Source: Pegea sp. RAD2-039 (taxonomy: Eukaryota; Chordata; Thaliacea; Salpida; Salpidae). Taken from it: a DNA stretch of 64,000 bases. The notes beneath the pieces are model-generated. The model ran no database searches, was not told where the DNA came from, and saw only the letters and a list, made by a program, of their open reading frames with translations. Positions 48,001 to 57,467 of the stretch are shown here, piece by piece. Made by a program: the position numbers and the translations under genes. The DNA lies in contig JAQGEQ010000298.1 of NCBI GenBank assembly GCA_034620365.1, positions 55,045-119,044 on the forward strand, written 5' to 3'. The stretch's first letter is position 1; each line of letters begins with the position of its first letter.

Positions 48001-51000
48001 ACATTTGATATAAAATAGAATATAATTTAAAATTTAATTACTTGTACCTCTGTTTCTATTTCATTTGCTGTTTTTTTTATATTAAAATACAAACAGACTA
48101 ATTTTTCTTTCATTGTTTTCAGGACCAAAGCATAGGTGATAATAGCAATATTCAAAATGTTGAAAGCAAACCAGTTAGTTTTGATTTAATATTGATATTA
48201 CAATGGTTTTACTTCACAAGTTTTTTTTTGATTTAAATATAAATTCTCTGTAAAATTACTGCAAAAAATTAAAGTAATAGATTTGTTATAACTACTTTAG
48301 AAATCGTTTAAAAATTACTTCTTCAAAATAAAATTAATATTATTTTTGCTCTCAACTTTATTTAAATTTCAATCATTTTTTTCAGGATCAAAATATCCCA
48401 TATGAAGAACCTAAGAATATAAATGTTGAAAGCAAACCGGTAAGTTTGGTTATTTGGTTTTTGTTTATCAGATATAAATGACTAACTTTTGAGAAATTAT
48501 TGATAACAAGTTAATGTTTATATAAGAATGAGTCTTCTCAATTATAAATTTAAGTTGTTCAATGCAGGAAACGACTTTCGAGATTTTCAAGAGAAATTTT
48601 TTGAGAATAAGAGCTGTAAGTAAAAACTTATACGTGATTTTGAATATAACGTAAAAAATTTAAAACAATTAATTTCTATCTCTCCATAAACTTTTAAAAT
48701 CTCTGAATTTCATTTTAATGAATTTAAATTCTTTTTTATAGTCAATAATTACGTTACTAAAGTAAAATTAACTATTCTCCATAGACAAAATTAAATCTTA
48801 TAACTTGAAAAATGATAAACTTGAAAATACCTTATTCAAACCATTAACTTATTACAGAAAAGTAGTAAAGTAAATTTGAACAATTTTCATATAGTTTTTA
48901 ACAAATTCTTTCTTTAGGAACAAAAAGCTAAAAAGGAAAGTCAAAGTGACAGGAGTTCAATCTCCTCATTGGTTAGTTTCTGTGATTAATTTATCATCAG
49001 TCATTTTGTTTATAAATTCTGATGTATAGTTTTTGTTAGTCACAACTTTGGTTCAAGTTATATAAATTAGATTAAATAATTGTTGTTTTCATGAATTGAT
49101 CAAATATGTTTTTCTTTTTGCTAATTTATAAGAAAAATAACTCTAAAAAAATATGTGTAAGTTAACACTAATACCTGATGTTAAATAGAACATAAAAATG
49201 TAAAGCAATTAATTTCTAGCTTTCAATAAAATTTATTACCTCTGAATTTTGTTTTAATAAATTTAAAAACATTTTTTTAGTCATGAATTATGTTAAATAA
49301 AGTCAAATTAACTACTTTACAAAAACAAAATTAAATCTTATAACTTGAAAAATGATAAACATAAAAATACTTTATTGAAACAACTAACTTATTACAGAAA
49401 ATTAGTAAAATAAATTTGAATAATTTTCATTTAGTTTTTAAGAAATATTTTCTTTAGGAATCAAATTCTAGCAAGAAAAGTCAAAGTGACATCTGGTCAA
49501 TCTCGTCATTGGTTAGTTTCTGTGATTAATTTATTATCAGTCATTTTGCTTATTAATTCTTAAAAAGGGTTTTTTTAGTTATAACTATATTTCAGGTTAA
49601 ATAAATTTAACTAGATAATAGTTGTTTCCTTGAAAACATCAAATAAGTTGTTTTTGTTATTTTCAAATAATAAAAGATAAACTTGTCTTTTTTAGAAAGC
49701 TGATAGCGAAGAAACCAGCAATAATTTGGTGAATCCAGGTTTGGTAAGTACTAATTTGATCCTAAACCTAATTTCCTTTATCTTAAATATAAATTCGCCT
49801 TATTAAAACTTACTGAAAATATTTATTTATGATTTTAGATTGAAAACGATAAAATGAGAAGCAAAATCACTTCGATAATTTCAGAACCGGATACAGTAAG
49901 TGAAAATTGATTATTTCTTTTTGTTCTTTTGACCAAAACCAAGATTATTGTAAATTTTAATAATAAAATTTATTTAGAGTTAGCTATTAAGGATATAAAT
50001 ACAAGTTACTGATGTAATTTTTCATTAAATTTATTTATAATATAGAAGATAATCTTATAGAAACTGGTTTAATAGCTTTTAGACAAAGAGTAAAACCAAT
50101 TTAGTTTCGTTTCAAAAACTTACTAGATTGTCATTATCATACAATAGAATATTTAATATTTCATTCAATTAATTGTTTCAAAATAATTTGTTGATTTTAA
50201 ACTTTTTGATGTAGCTTCAGTTTGTTGTTAATTTAATCAAGCTAATTTTCATTTTCCTTTAAAGTTTTGACATAAAAGAAAACATAACGTAATAATTATT
50301 TGTTTGTATCTCTGTTGCAGATTTATTTGCTGTTTGTACTATATTAAAATTATAACTGATTAATTATTATTTTATTTTTTGCAGAAACATGGTATAGATG
50401 ATAATAACAATATTCAAAATGTTGAAAGCAAACCAGTTAGTTGTGATTTAGTGTTGATATTATAATATTTTTACTTCACAAGTTTTTTCTGATTTAAATA
50501 TTAACTCTCTGTAAATTTCTTGTAAAAAAATTAAACTAATAAAATTATTGTCACTACATTAGACAACTTTTATAAATTACGACTTCAACATAAAATCAAT
50601 CTTATTTTTTCTCTCAATTTCATTTAAATGTTAATTTTTTTTTCAGGATCAAAATATCCCAGATGAAAAACCTAAGAATATTGTTATTGAAAGCAAACCG
50701 GTAAGTTTCGTTATTTAGCTTTTCTTTGTAAGTTACATAAATGAATCTTTATAATTATTATTGACAAGTTATTGTTTGCATCAAAATTTGATGCTTCTCA
50801 TAAATTGTAAATTTAAGTTGTTCAATGCAAGAAAACGTATTTGAAACTTATAAAAAGATAACTCGAAAAAGTTATCTGTAAATTAACACTATTACATTAT
50901 GTTAAATATAACGTACAAAGTTTACAGTAATTAATTTCTACCTCTCTATAAACGATTAATTTCTCTGATTTTAGTTTTAATGGAGTTTAAATCATTCTTT

Positions 51001-52680
51001 CAGTCATGAATTAAGTTAAATAAAATCAAATTAACTACCTTACAAAGACAAAATTAAATCGTATAACATTAAAAAGAAAAAAAAACTAGAAAACACCTTT
51101 TTAAAACCACTAACGATTTTCATAATAGTAGTAAAATAAATTTGAACAGTTTTCTTACAGTTTTTAACAAATATTTTCTTTAGAAATCAAATGCTATCAA
51201 GAAATGTGACAGTGACAAATGTTCAATATCCTCATTGGTTAGTTTCTGTGATTATTTTATCATCAGTCATTTTGTTTATTAATTATTGTATATAGTTTTT
51301 GTTAGTCATAATTTTACTTCAAGTTATATAAATTTAATTAAATAATAGTTGTTTTCATGAGAAAAATGAACAATTTTTTAACATTTACAACTTTCAAAAG
51401 ATAAAAGATAACGTTTTTTTGTAGAAAACCGATTGCAGAGAAACCAGCAATAATTTGGTGAATCCAGTTTTGGTAAATAATAATTTGATCTTAAACCTAA
51501 TTTATTTTGTTTTAAATTTAATTTTGCCTTCTTAAAACTTACTTCGAATATTTGTTTTGATTTTAGATTGAAAACGATGAAATAAAAAGCAAAGTCACTT
51601 CGATAATTTCAGAACCTGATACAGTTAGTGAAAATGATTGTTTCTATTTGTTGTTCTATTTAAAAATATTTCTTCCTGTTTTTATAAACAGGTTTAATAT
51701 AAAAAAATTATTAATGAAAATTTAGTTATTTGTACTATATTAAAAGTAAAGTTGATTAATTAATTCTTTATTTTTTCAGAAACAAAGCATAGTTGATAAT
51801 AGCAATATTCAAAATGTTGAAAGCAAACCAGTTAGTTGTGATTTAATGTTGATATTATAATGGTTTTATTTGAAAAGTTTTTTTCTGATTTAAATAATAA
51901 TTCTATTCAATATTTCTGTGAAAACATTACACTAATAAAATTATTGTCACTACTTTAGACAACTTTTTTAAACTACAACTTGAATATAGAATTGATATTA
52001 TTTTTTCAGTCAACTTCATTTGAACCTTAATTTTTTTATTCAGGATCAAAATATCCCAGATGAAGAACCTAAGAATATAAATGTCCAAAACAAACCGGTA
52101 AGTTTGGTTTCGTTTATCAGTTACATATATGATTTTTTATAATTATTATTAATAAGTTAATGTTTATAGTGAAAATGATTTTTCTTAAATTAAATTGTAA
52201 AATTAAGTTGTTCAATGCAGAAAAACAAGGTTGAAACTGGGAAAAAAGATGCCATCAAAAAATTATCTGTAAGTTAATTCCTGATGCTAAATATTAATTA
52301 AAGAATATTGAAGCAATTAGGTTCTATTTAACAAAATTTTAATTTCTCTGAATTTTATTTTATTAAAATAAGAATCTTTAGTTCTATAAAATGAATCAAG
52401 TAAAATATTAAATTTAAAAAACAATTTGCAGAAGAAGAAGAGATTTAGAAACCTTTTGATTCGAGTTTTTACTTGTGGATGCGTAAGAAAATGTAAACTG
52501 AAAGTTTATCTTTTATATGATTTACTTATTTTATTTCTTATTTATTTGAAAACCTAGCTTTTGTGTTATAATTTACCAATATAAAAAACATTCTATAATC
52601 TATTTGCTTTTATCATTTAATTTTAATTGAAAATAAAACTTTTGTTTATTTATTTTATTTTTCATTTTCAGAAGCTGTAG
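45002..52680 (+). CDS. Micro-exon gene (29 exons of 9-68 bp), complete copy
   Basis: Starting at the ATG at 45,002, 29 short exons splice in frame to a TAG at 52,680: 1,374 bp, 457 aa, no stop. Exons 1-7 have mixed phases (45,002-45,026; 45,132-45,199; 45,306-45,339; 45,433-45,459; 45,517-45,566; 45,735-45,756; 45,907-45,962). All later exons are multiples of three and begin and end in phase 0: 46,163; 46,425; 47,215; 47,450; 47,593; 48,123; 48,386; 48,568; 48,918; 49,458; 49,696; 49,839; 50,385; 50,647; 51,184; 51,425; 51,567; 51,780; 52,044; 52,221; 52,432 and 52,672 (starts). A six-exon cassette of 54, 48, 57, 51, 54 and 48 bp is repeated three times (SDxxSISSL, ETxNNLVNPVL, IENDEMKSKV, DNSNIQNVESKP, DQNIPDEEPK). 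The protein is Ser/Asn/Glu-rich and probably disordered. I see no signal peptide. AATAAA is at 52,865. It resembles schistosome micro-exon genes in design, not sequence. The function is unknown. Confidence 0.75.
46655..46860. repeat. Imperfect tandem duplication in an intron
   Basis: Two neighbouring copies share gagacacaaaatataaaactcaaat, followed by an a/c-rich stretch and tatacaaaaa-ccagtttt or tatacaaaaaatcagttttt. They lie in the long intron between exons 9 and 10 of the micro-exon gene. This is a simple local duplication about 110 bp apart. Confidence 0.6.
50829..50878 (+). pseudogene. Decayed micro-exon in cassette 2
   Basis: This is the sixth exon of the second cassette, by position and similarity to 52,221-52,268 (AAAC, then ttgaaact, ending aaattatct). 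The acceptor gcag has become gcaag, the length is no longer a multiple of three, and the old frame meets TAA. It is excluded from the gene model because the gene reads correctly without it. The mirrored copy near 59,275-59,325 has the same lesion, so it predates the palindrome. Confidence 0.6.
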
Positions 52681-53492
52681 TTTAATGATGGAACTGAATT
52701 GGAAATATGTTTCCTACATCTGCTGATAAACAAATTTCATTTATTTTGAGAAGTTTTGACGAGTTAAATGCTGACGTAAATGTGACAATATTCATTCTTG
52801 TACCGTTTACATTCGACTATAAACACTATTCAAATCTTAAACATTATTTGTCGAAGCGTATCAGAATAAACAAAAATCTTTCTTAGACTTTTCTTGGTTT
52901 TTGTTTTTGGTTTCAAAAGTATACAAAATTTTCATCAGATATTTTGTAATATAACTTTTCCTCAGATTCTAGATAACTCTGACAGCTCTCAAAGTATTTA
53001 TAGATGTTACATAATTAACGAATAATTAATTAATAATTAATGAGTGCAATCAATGTTCTCATCTTTTCAATCTAACGTAAACTTGTTTATAAAACTTGTA
53101 AAGGTTTTCTTTAAAGAATTGACTTTTCAGCTAATGACACAATCAGGTCGCTGGATTCATTTATTTTTGATTTCTAAATAAATACAAACTCTACTTAATA
53201 TTACTAATGTATCAAAAAACTACGATCAGATAAACTTCTAGTATTTGATTCAAGTATTTGAAGAAAATTCCAGCTTTTATGTCTATCCCTGTCAGAGTAC
53301 TTACCTTCTTGTCTAAGAGGAACTTGTATTAATATTTATGTATTACTAAAAAACAAGTTTTATGAATTTAGAATTTGTATCTAAAATTGTAAAAATGTCT
53401 ATAAGAATGTATTTATTATAGAAAGTTAAAAACTGTTTTTAATTTTACTAAAAAAATTGACAAATGAATAAATTGTAAGTTGCCAAAATAAA
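52681..53492. other. 3' flank of the micro-exon gene
   Basis: This non-coding stretch includes AATAAA at 52,865-52,870 as the likely polyadenylation signal. It is mirrored at 56,656-57,467. No other gene is seen before the tRNA. Confidence 0.55.
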
Positions 53493-53564
53493 CTCCCCGT
53501 CGGGGAATCGAACCCCGGTCTCCCGCGTGACAGGCGGGGATACTCACCACTATACTAACGAGGA
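53493..53564 (-). tRNA. tRNA-Asp (GTC), intact copy
   Basis: On the minus strand the 72-nt sequence runs from TCCTCGTTAG to GACGGGGAG. The acceptor stem TCCTCGT pairs with ACGGGGA, with one T-G wobble. The anticodon loop is CTGTCAC with anticodon GTC, and the T arm contains GGTTCGATTCC. The internal A box (TAGTATAGTGG) and B box (GGTTCGATTCC) are complete. A TTTT run follows within 12 bases as a Pol III terminator. The mirrored copy at 56,585-56,655 is damaged. Confidence 0.95.
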
Positions 53565-53773
53565 CACAGAATTTTTTCATTAATTATTTCATTTATATAA
53601 GCAATGATAGAAACTTTGTAATTTTTTCATTATGAAAGTAAACGTTTATTCAATAAAATTTTAAAAATTCTTATGGAACTTAATTTCAATTTAATAGAAT
53701 TTTATATTTAGAGCAGCTTAACGTTTGAAAATGTTTGCTTAATATAAAATTACTCGAAAAAGTCAAATTAAAG

Positions 53774-54358
53774 TTAAAAAAAAACAATGTTTTTGATTAA
53801 TCTAACAAATATGCCACTTTTATAGAAGAGTTTAGTTCCGTACATATTGCCGAATACATCCAAGATCTGTACTATAAAAAATGAAAACGCGGATAATTTG
53901 TATTTCATTATGGTTTTAGTTGGTTTGAATTTTTCAGCAATCAACAGACAATGTTTTAATAACTCTAAAGCAACAAAATGGCTTTCTACAGATTTGTCCT
54001 TTGTAAAAGAAAACTTTGTTCCAATTTGAAAGAATATTCTCAGTATAGTAAGATCACGTGAGTTACTGCTGGCTTTAAAATCTTTCAATTTGTAAACCTT
54101 TACTAATCCAGATATTTCGTATTTCCAGTGAACAAATCCTGCTGACAAAATATTATCTTTCACAAGTGAATCAGAAAAACAATCAAATCCATCAAAATCT
54201 TTATCTTGGTACTTAAGGTGAAGCTCTATAAGCTCATTTCCAGCCGGTCTCGTAAAAATGTAATCAATTGGACTACCTTGCAATATGAAAGACGTTTTTC
54301 CTCCAACATCTAAAACTTTCACACATTCAGAATATTTATTCATTTGAAAATTGTTCAT
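53774..54358 (-). CDS. Unrecognised 194-aa ORF in the palindrome centre
   Basis: A single frame runs from an ATG at 54,358 to a stop at 53,774, just inside the left palindrome arm. It begins MNNFQMNKYSECVKVLDVGG and contains GSPIDYIFTRPAGNELIELH, FDGFDCFSDSLV, AGFVHWKYEISGL and a hydrophobic C-terminal part (SAFSFFIVQILDVFG). For AT-rich DNA, a frame with this many Asp, Gly, Ser and Trp residues is unlikely to be chance. I see no signal peptide and do not recognise the family. Its last codons lie at the arm boundary, so the native 3' end may have been replaced when the palindrome formed. Confidence 0.5.
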   Translation of the reverse strand: MNNFQMNKYSECVKVLDVGGKTSFILQGSPIDYIFTRPAGNELIELHLKYQDKDFDGFDCFSDSLVKDNILSAGFVHWKYEISGLVKVYKLKDFKASSNSRDLTILRIFFQIGTKFSFTKDKSVESHFVALELLKHCLLIAEKFKPTKTIMKYKLSAFSFFIVQILDVFGNMYGTKLFYKSGIFVRLIKNIVFF

Positions 54359-55559
54359 TTTCTAGCTGATTAATCTACAAATTCAGGAGCTGCTAAAAAT
54401 AAGGCTATAGTTGAATAATTTATTAGACAAAAATAGTACATATACTAATTTCAAAAAGTTCTGACAATATTCTACCTTACAACTTACACCAGGCATTAAG
54501 ATTTAGGTTCAGCTAAGAAGTAGTTTTATCTTTGTTAACTTAAGTTATAAATAAATATTATGAATTCACATCAAATAACTAAAACATGTTCAGTACAAAA
54601 CTAGCAAACAAACGATAAAGTAAAAAAATATAACTTTCAATATAAGAAAAGTTTTCAACACACATGCTTTCATCTTTGGGTTGTTCTTATGTTTATAGTC
54701 TTGCAAATGTAAACCAAATCAACCGAAATAAATATCATGAAAACAGACTTGTTACTTATTCATTCATTTTGTTCAAACTGTAATCATTTCAATATTATAT
54801 TTTCAATTTAAGAACTGATGAAAAGAAAGTTTTATTGTTAACAATTTTGTAAAATCCTATAAAGTGATTTCTTTGCTATTTCTGTTTATATAAATCGATA
54901 TTATATTGATATTAGATAAAGCCTTATGACTATACTTATATTTTGGCAAAAAGCTAAAAATAAATTCTTTGAAATTGTAAAAGTTTTCTTCAGCTTTTTG
55001 AATATATGTTTTTTTACTTTCCGCTAGACGATGTTTATGATTTATGGTAGTAAGTTTTAGATCTAATTGTAGACGTTTTATTTTTAAGTTAATAGCTACT
55101 ATTGCAGCATTAGTTTCATGAAACTTTCTGAATATAAAGTTGAAATTCATGGCAGCAAACTTACAGATTATAACCACTTGGTTGAATAAATAGAATTAAA
55201 CAAAACTAAGGTAAAAGTAAAAGGAATTTTCAATTTACCCTGTTAAGCGCGCAACCCACAATGTGTACTTTTAGTGCTGTCAGATTTATGTAAAAACAGA
55301 AGCGACGCTGAAGCAGTTGTTTGTACAAAACTAAAAGAAAGGTTTGCTCATCAAGAATGTCACTGCAGCAAAACACAGCGATGGTATGGTCAGAGAAGTA
55401 TTCATATATTGACTAATATTACCAGCAACAGTAACAATAAATTACTAATAAAGTGTTAGGGAAACTCACCGCTTAACAAACGGTTCATTTCTTCTAGCAA
55501 GTACTGAACATGAAAATTAAAGTATCAGTTAGATTTTAACAAAAATAAGTTCAACTTAC
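54359..55559. other. Palindrome centre: short ORFs without recognised identity
   Basis: A minus-strand frame at 55,177-54,857 has a helical, Lys-rich stretch (IVAINLKIKRLQLDLKLTTI, then KKTYIQKAEENFYNFKEF) beginning just after a cag acceptor. It could be an exon. A plus-strand frame at 55,274-55,459 reads DAEAVVCTKLKERFAHQECH and QRWYGQRS. I cannot link either to a family, and 54,390-54,850 shows nothing. Confidence 0.3.
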
Positions 55560-55793
55560 ATGTTTGGGATCGACTTTCTTCTTGTTCGATTTATCTTTTC
55601 GGAAGCACTAATTGTTTTTTCTGCTAGCCCTCATTCATTCCATTACTAAGGCACTTTTTTATTCGGTAGTATGAGCAGCATATGCTTCTATTGAATGAAT
55701 TTATTGGACATACCCCTGAACTTTCACAAACAAATGTTTCTCTGTAATTCCACCAGCTGTAGAAAAATACTCTACATGCATCGCATGTTTCTA
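55560..55793 (-). pseudogene. Nuclear-receptor DNA-binding domain exon relic
   Basis: The minus-strand exon from a cag acceptor (55,793) to a gtaagt donor (55,560) reads CDACRVFFYSWWNYRETFVC, then SGVCPINSFNRSICCSYYRI and KKCLSNGM. This is the P-box helix and second zinc finger of a nuclear receptor (CxxCKxFFRR, CxINxxxRxxCxxCRxxKCxxxGM). A TAG follows NEG at 55,624-55,626, before the normal end of the domain, and one zinc-binding Cys of the second finger is Tyr (SYYRIKKC). The first zinc finger, normally on the preceding exon, is missing because the palindrome arm begins there. It is judged a pseudogene. Confidence 0.7.
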
Positions 55794-56004
55794 CTGTTTT
55801 CTTTTTTAACTTTAATTTGACTTTTTCGATTACTTTTTATTGTAAGCAAACATTTTCAAACGTTAAGCTGCTCTAAATATACAATTTTATTAAATTGAAA
55901 TTAAGTTCAATAAAAATTTTTAAAATTTTATTAAATAAACATTTACTTTCATAATGAAAAAGTTACAAAGTTTCTATCATTGCTTATATAGATTAAATAT
56001 TTAA

Positions 56005-56500
56005 TAAATAATAAAAGCTAAGTTTCACGTACATATCTCAATTACCACCAAATCAAAAATCGCTTTTATTCACTTCATTATTTTTTGATAAATAGTTTCT
56101 ATATTATCAATTACTAGCATTAATTTTATGTTTGATTGAAAAAAAAATAGTAGATTACTCCTGATAGACACTTACTTTATTCAAATAGATAAAATTTAGA
56201 AGTCTTAGCTACGTTCATTTATACATTATTAACTCTTTAAGCAAATGTTTGGCGATATCACTTGGACGACTAAAGCATTTTTGATACGCTTTCAAAGCTA
56301 CTAGATAACTAGATTTATATAAATAAAGTTATATCAATAATAATACAATTATAAATACTATATTAGCTACCTTCATATGGATCACATGGCTAGAGATTAT
56401 ATGAAATATAAATATGATAAATATATTTATATTTGGAAAGAATAAGTTTCAAATTAAGTAAACATATTTGGAATAAATTAAAAATTCTAAAGGATTATCG
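56005..56500. other. Insert specific to the right palindrome arm
   Basis: This AT-rich DNA is absent from the left arm, between the inner arm segment and the tRNA genes. I see no ORF or transposon ends in it. Confidence 0.45.
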
Positions 56501-56501
56501 T

Positions 56502-56575
56502 GGCCGGTTAGCTCAGTTGGTTAGACCGTCGTGCTAATAACGCGAATGTCGCGGGTTTGATCCCCGTACTGGCCA
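56502..56575 (+). tRNA. tRNA-Ile (AAT)
   Basis: The 74-nt sequence runs from GGCCGGTTAG to ACTGGCCA. The acceptor stem GGCCGGT pairs with ACTGGCC, with one G-T. The anticodon stem is TCGTG/CGCGA around loop CTAATAA, anticodon AAT. Two deviations stand out: the D stem GCTC faces GACC (one mismatch), and the T loop reads TTTGATC where TTCGATC is nearly universal, so C56 is T. The gene may be weak or a pseudogene. It is followed 9 bp later by a tRNA-Asp copy. Confidence 0.8.
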
Positions 56576-56584
56576 TGTTCGGTA

Positions 56585-56655
56585 TCCTCGTTAGTATAGT
56601 GGTGAGTATCCCCGCCTGTCACGCGGGAGACCGGGGTTCGATTCCCCGACGGGAG
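56585..56655 (+). pseudogene. tRNA-Asp (GTC), copy with acceptor-stem deletion
   Basis: This mirrors the tRNA-Asp at 53,493 and is identical through the anticodon and T arm. The 3' end reads GACGGGAG, one G shorter than GACGGGGAG, which shortens and unsettles the acceptor stem. The downstream TTTT terminator is also changed to TTTA (gtttatttagg). It is probably non-functional or poorly processed. Confidence 0.75.
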
Positions 56656-57467
56656 TTTATTTAGGCAACTTACAATTTATTCATTTGTCAATTTTTTTAG
56701 TAAAATTAAAAACAGTTTTTAACTTTTTATAATATTCTCATTTTTATAGACATTTTTACAAATTTAGATAAAAATTATAAATTCATAAAACTTGTTTTTT
56801 AGTAATACATAAATATTAATACAAGTTCTTCGTAGACAAGAAGGTAAGTACTCTGACAGGGATAGACATAAAAGCTGGAATTTTCTTCAAATACTTGAAT
56901 CAAATACTAGAAGTTTATCTGATCGTAGTTTTATGATACATTAGTAATATTAAGTAGAGTTTGTATTTATTTAGATATCAAAAATAAATGAATCCAGCGA
57001 CCTGATTGTGTCATTGGCTGAAAAGTCACTTCTTTAAAGAAAACCTTTACAAGTTTTATAAACAAGTTCACGTTAGATTGAAAAGATGAGAACATTGATT
57101 GCACTCATTAAATATTAATTAATTATTCGTTAATTATGTAACATCTATAAATACTTTGAGAGCTGTCAGAGTTATCTAGAATCTGAGGAAACGTTAAATT
57201 ATAAAATATCTGATGAAATTTTTAAATACCGTTGAAACCAAAGACAGAAACCAAGAAAAGTCTAAGAAAGATTTTTGTTTATTCTGATACGCTTCGACAA
57301 ATAATGTTTAAGATTTTAATAGTGTTTACAATCAAATGTAAACGGTACAAGAATGACTATTATCACATTTACGTCCGCAATTAACTCGACAAAACTTCTC
57401 AAAATAAATGAAATTTGTTTATCAGCAGATGTAGGAAACATATTTCCAATTCAGTTCCATCATTAAA
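56656..57467. other. 3' flank of the right micro-exon gene copy
   Basis: This non-coding stretch mirrors 52,681-53,492. The polyadenylation signal (tttatt on this strand) is at 57,278-57,283. Nothing else is seen. Confidence 0.55.

Larger units (their letters stand above)
47893..53785 (+). repeat. Left arm of palindromic duplication
   Basis: This arm reappears as the reverse complement at 55,800-62,268. It contains exons 13-29 of the micro-exon gene, its 3' flank and a tRNA-Asp gene. Its inner end (agcagcttaacgtttgaaaa and a run to about 53,785) mirrors 55,800-55,880. The copies differ by scattered substitutions, a one-base deletion in one tRNA and a roughly 585-bp insertion in the right arm, so they are genuinely separate sequences. 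Confidence 0.9.
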
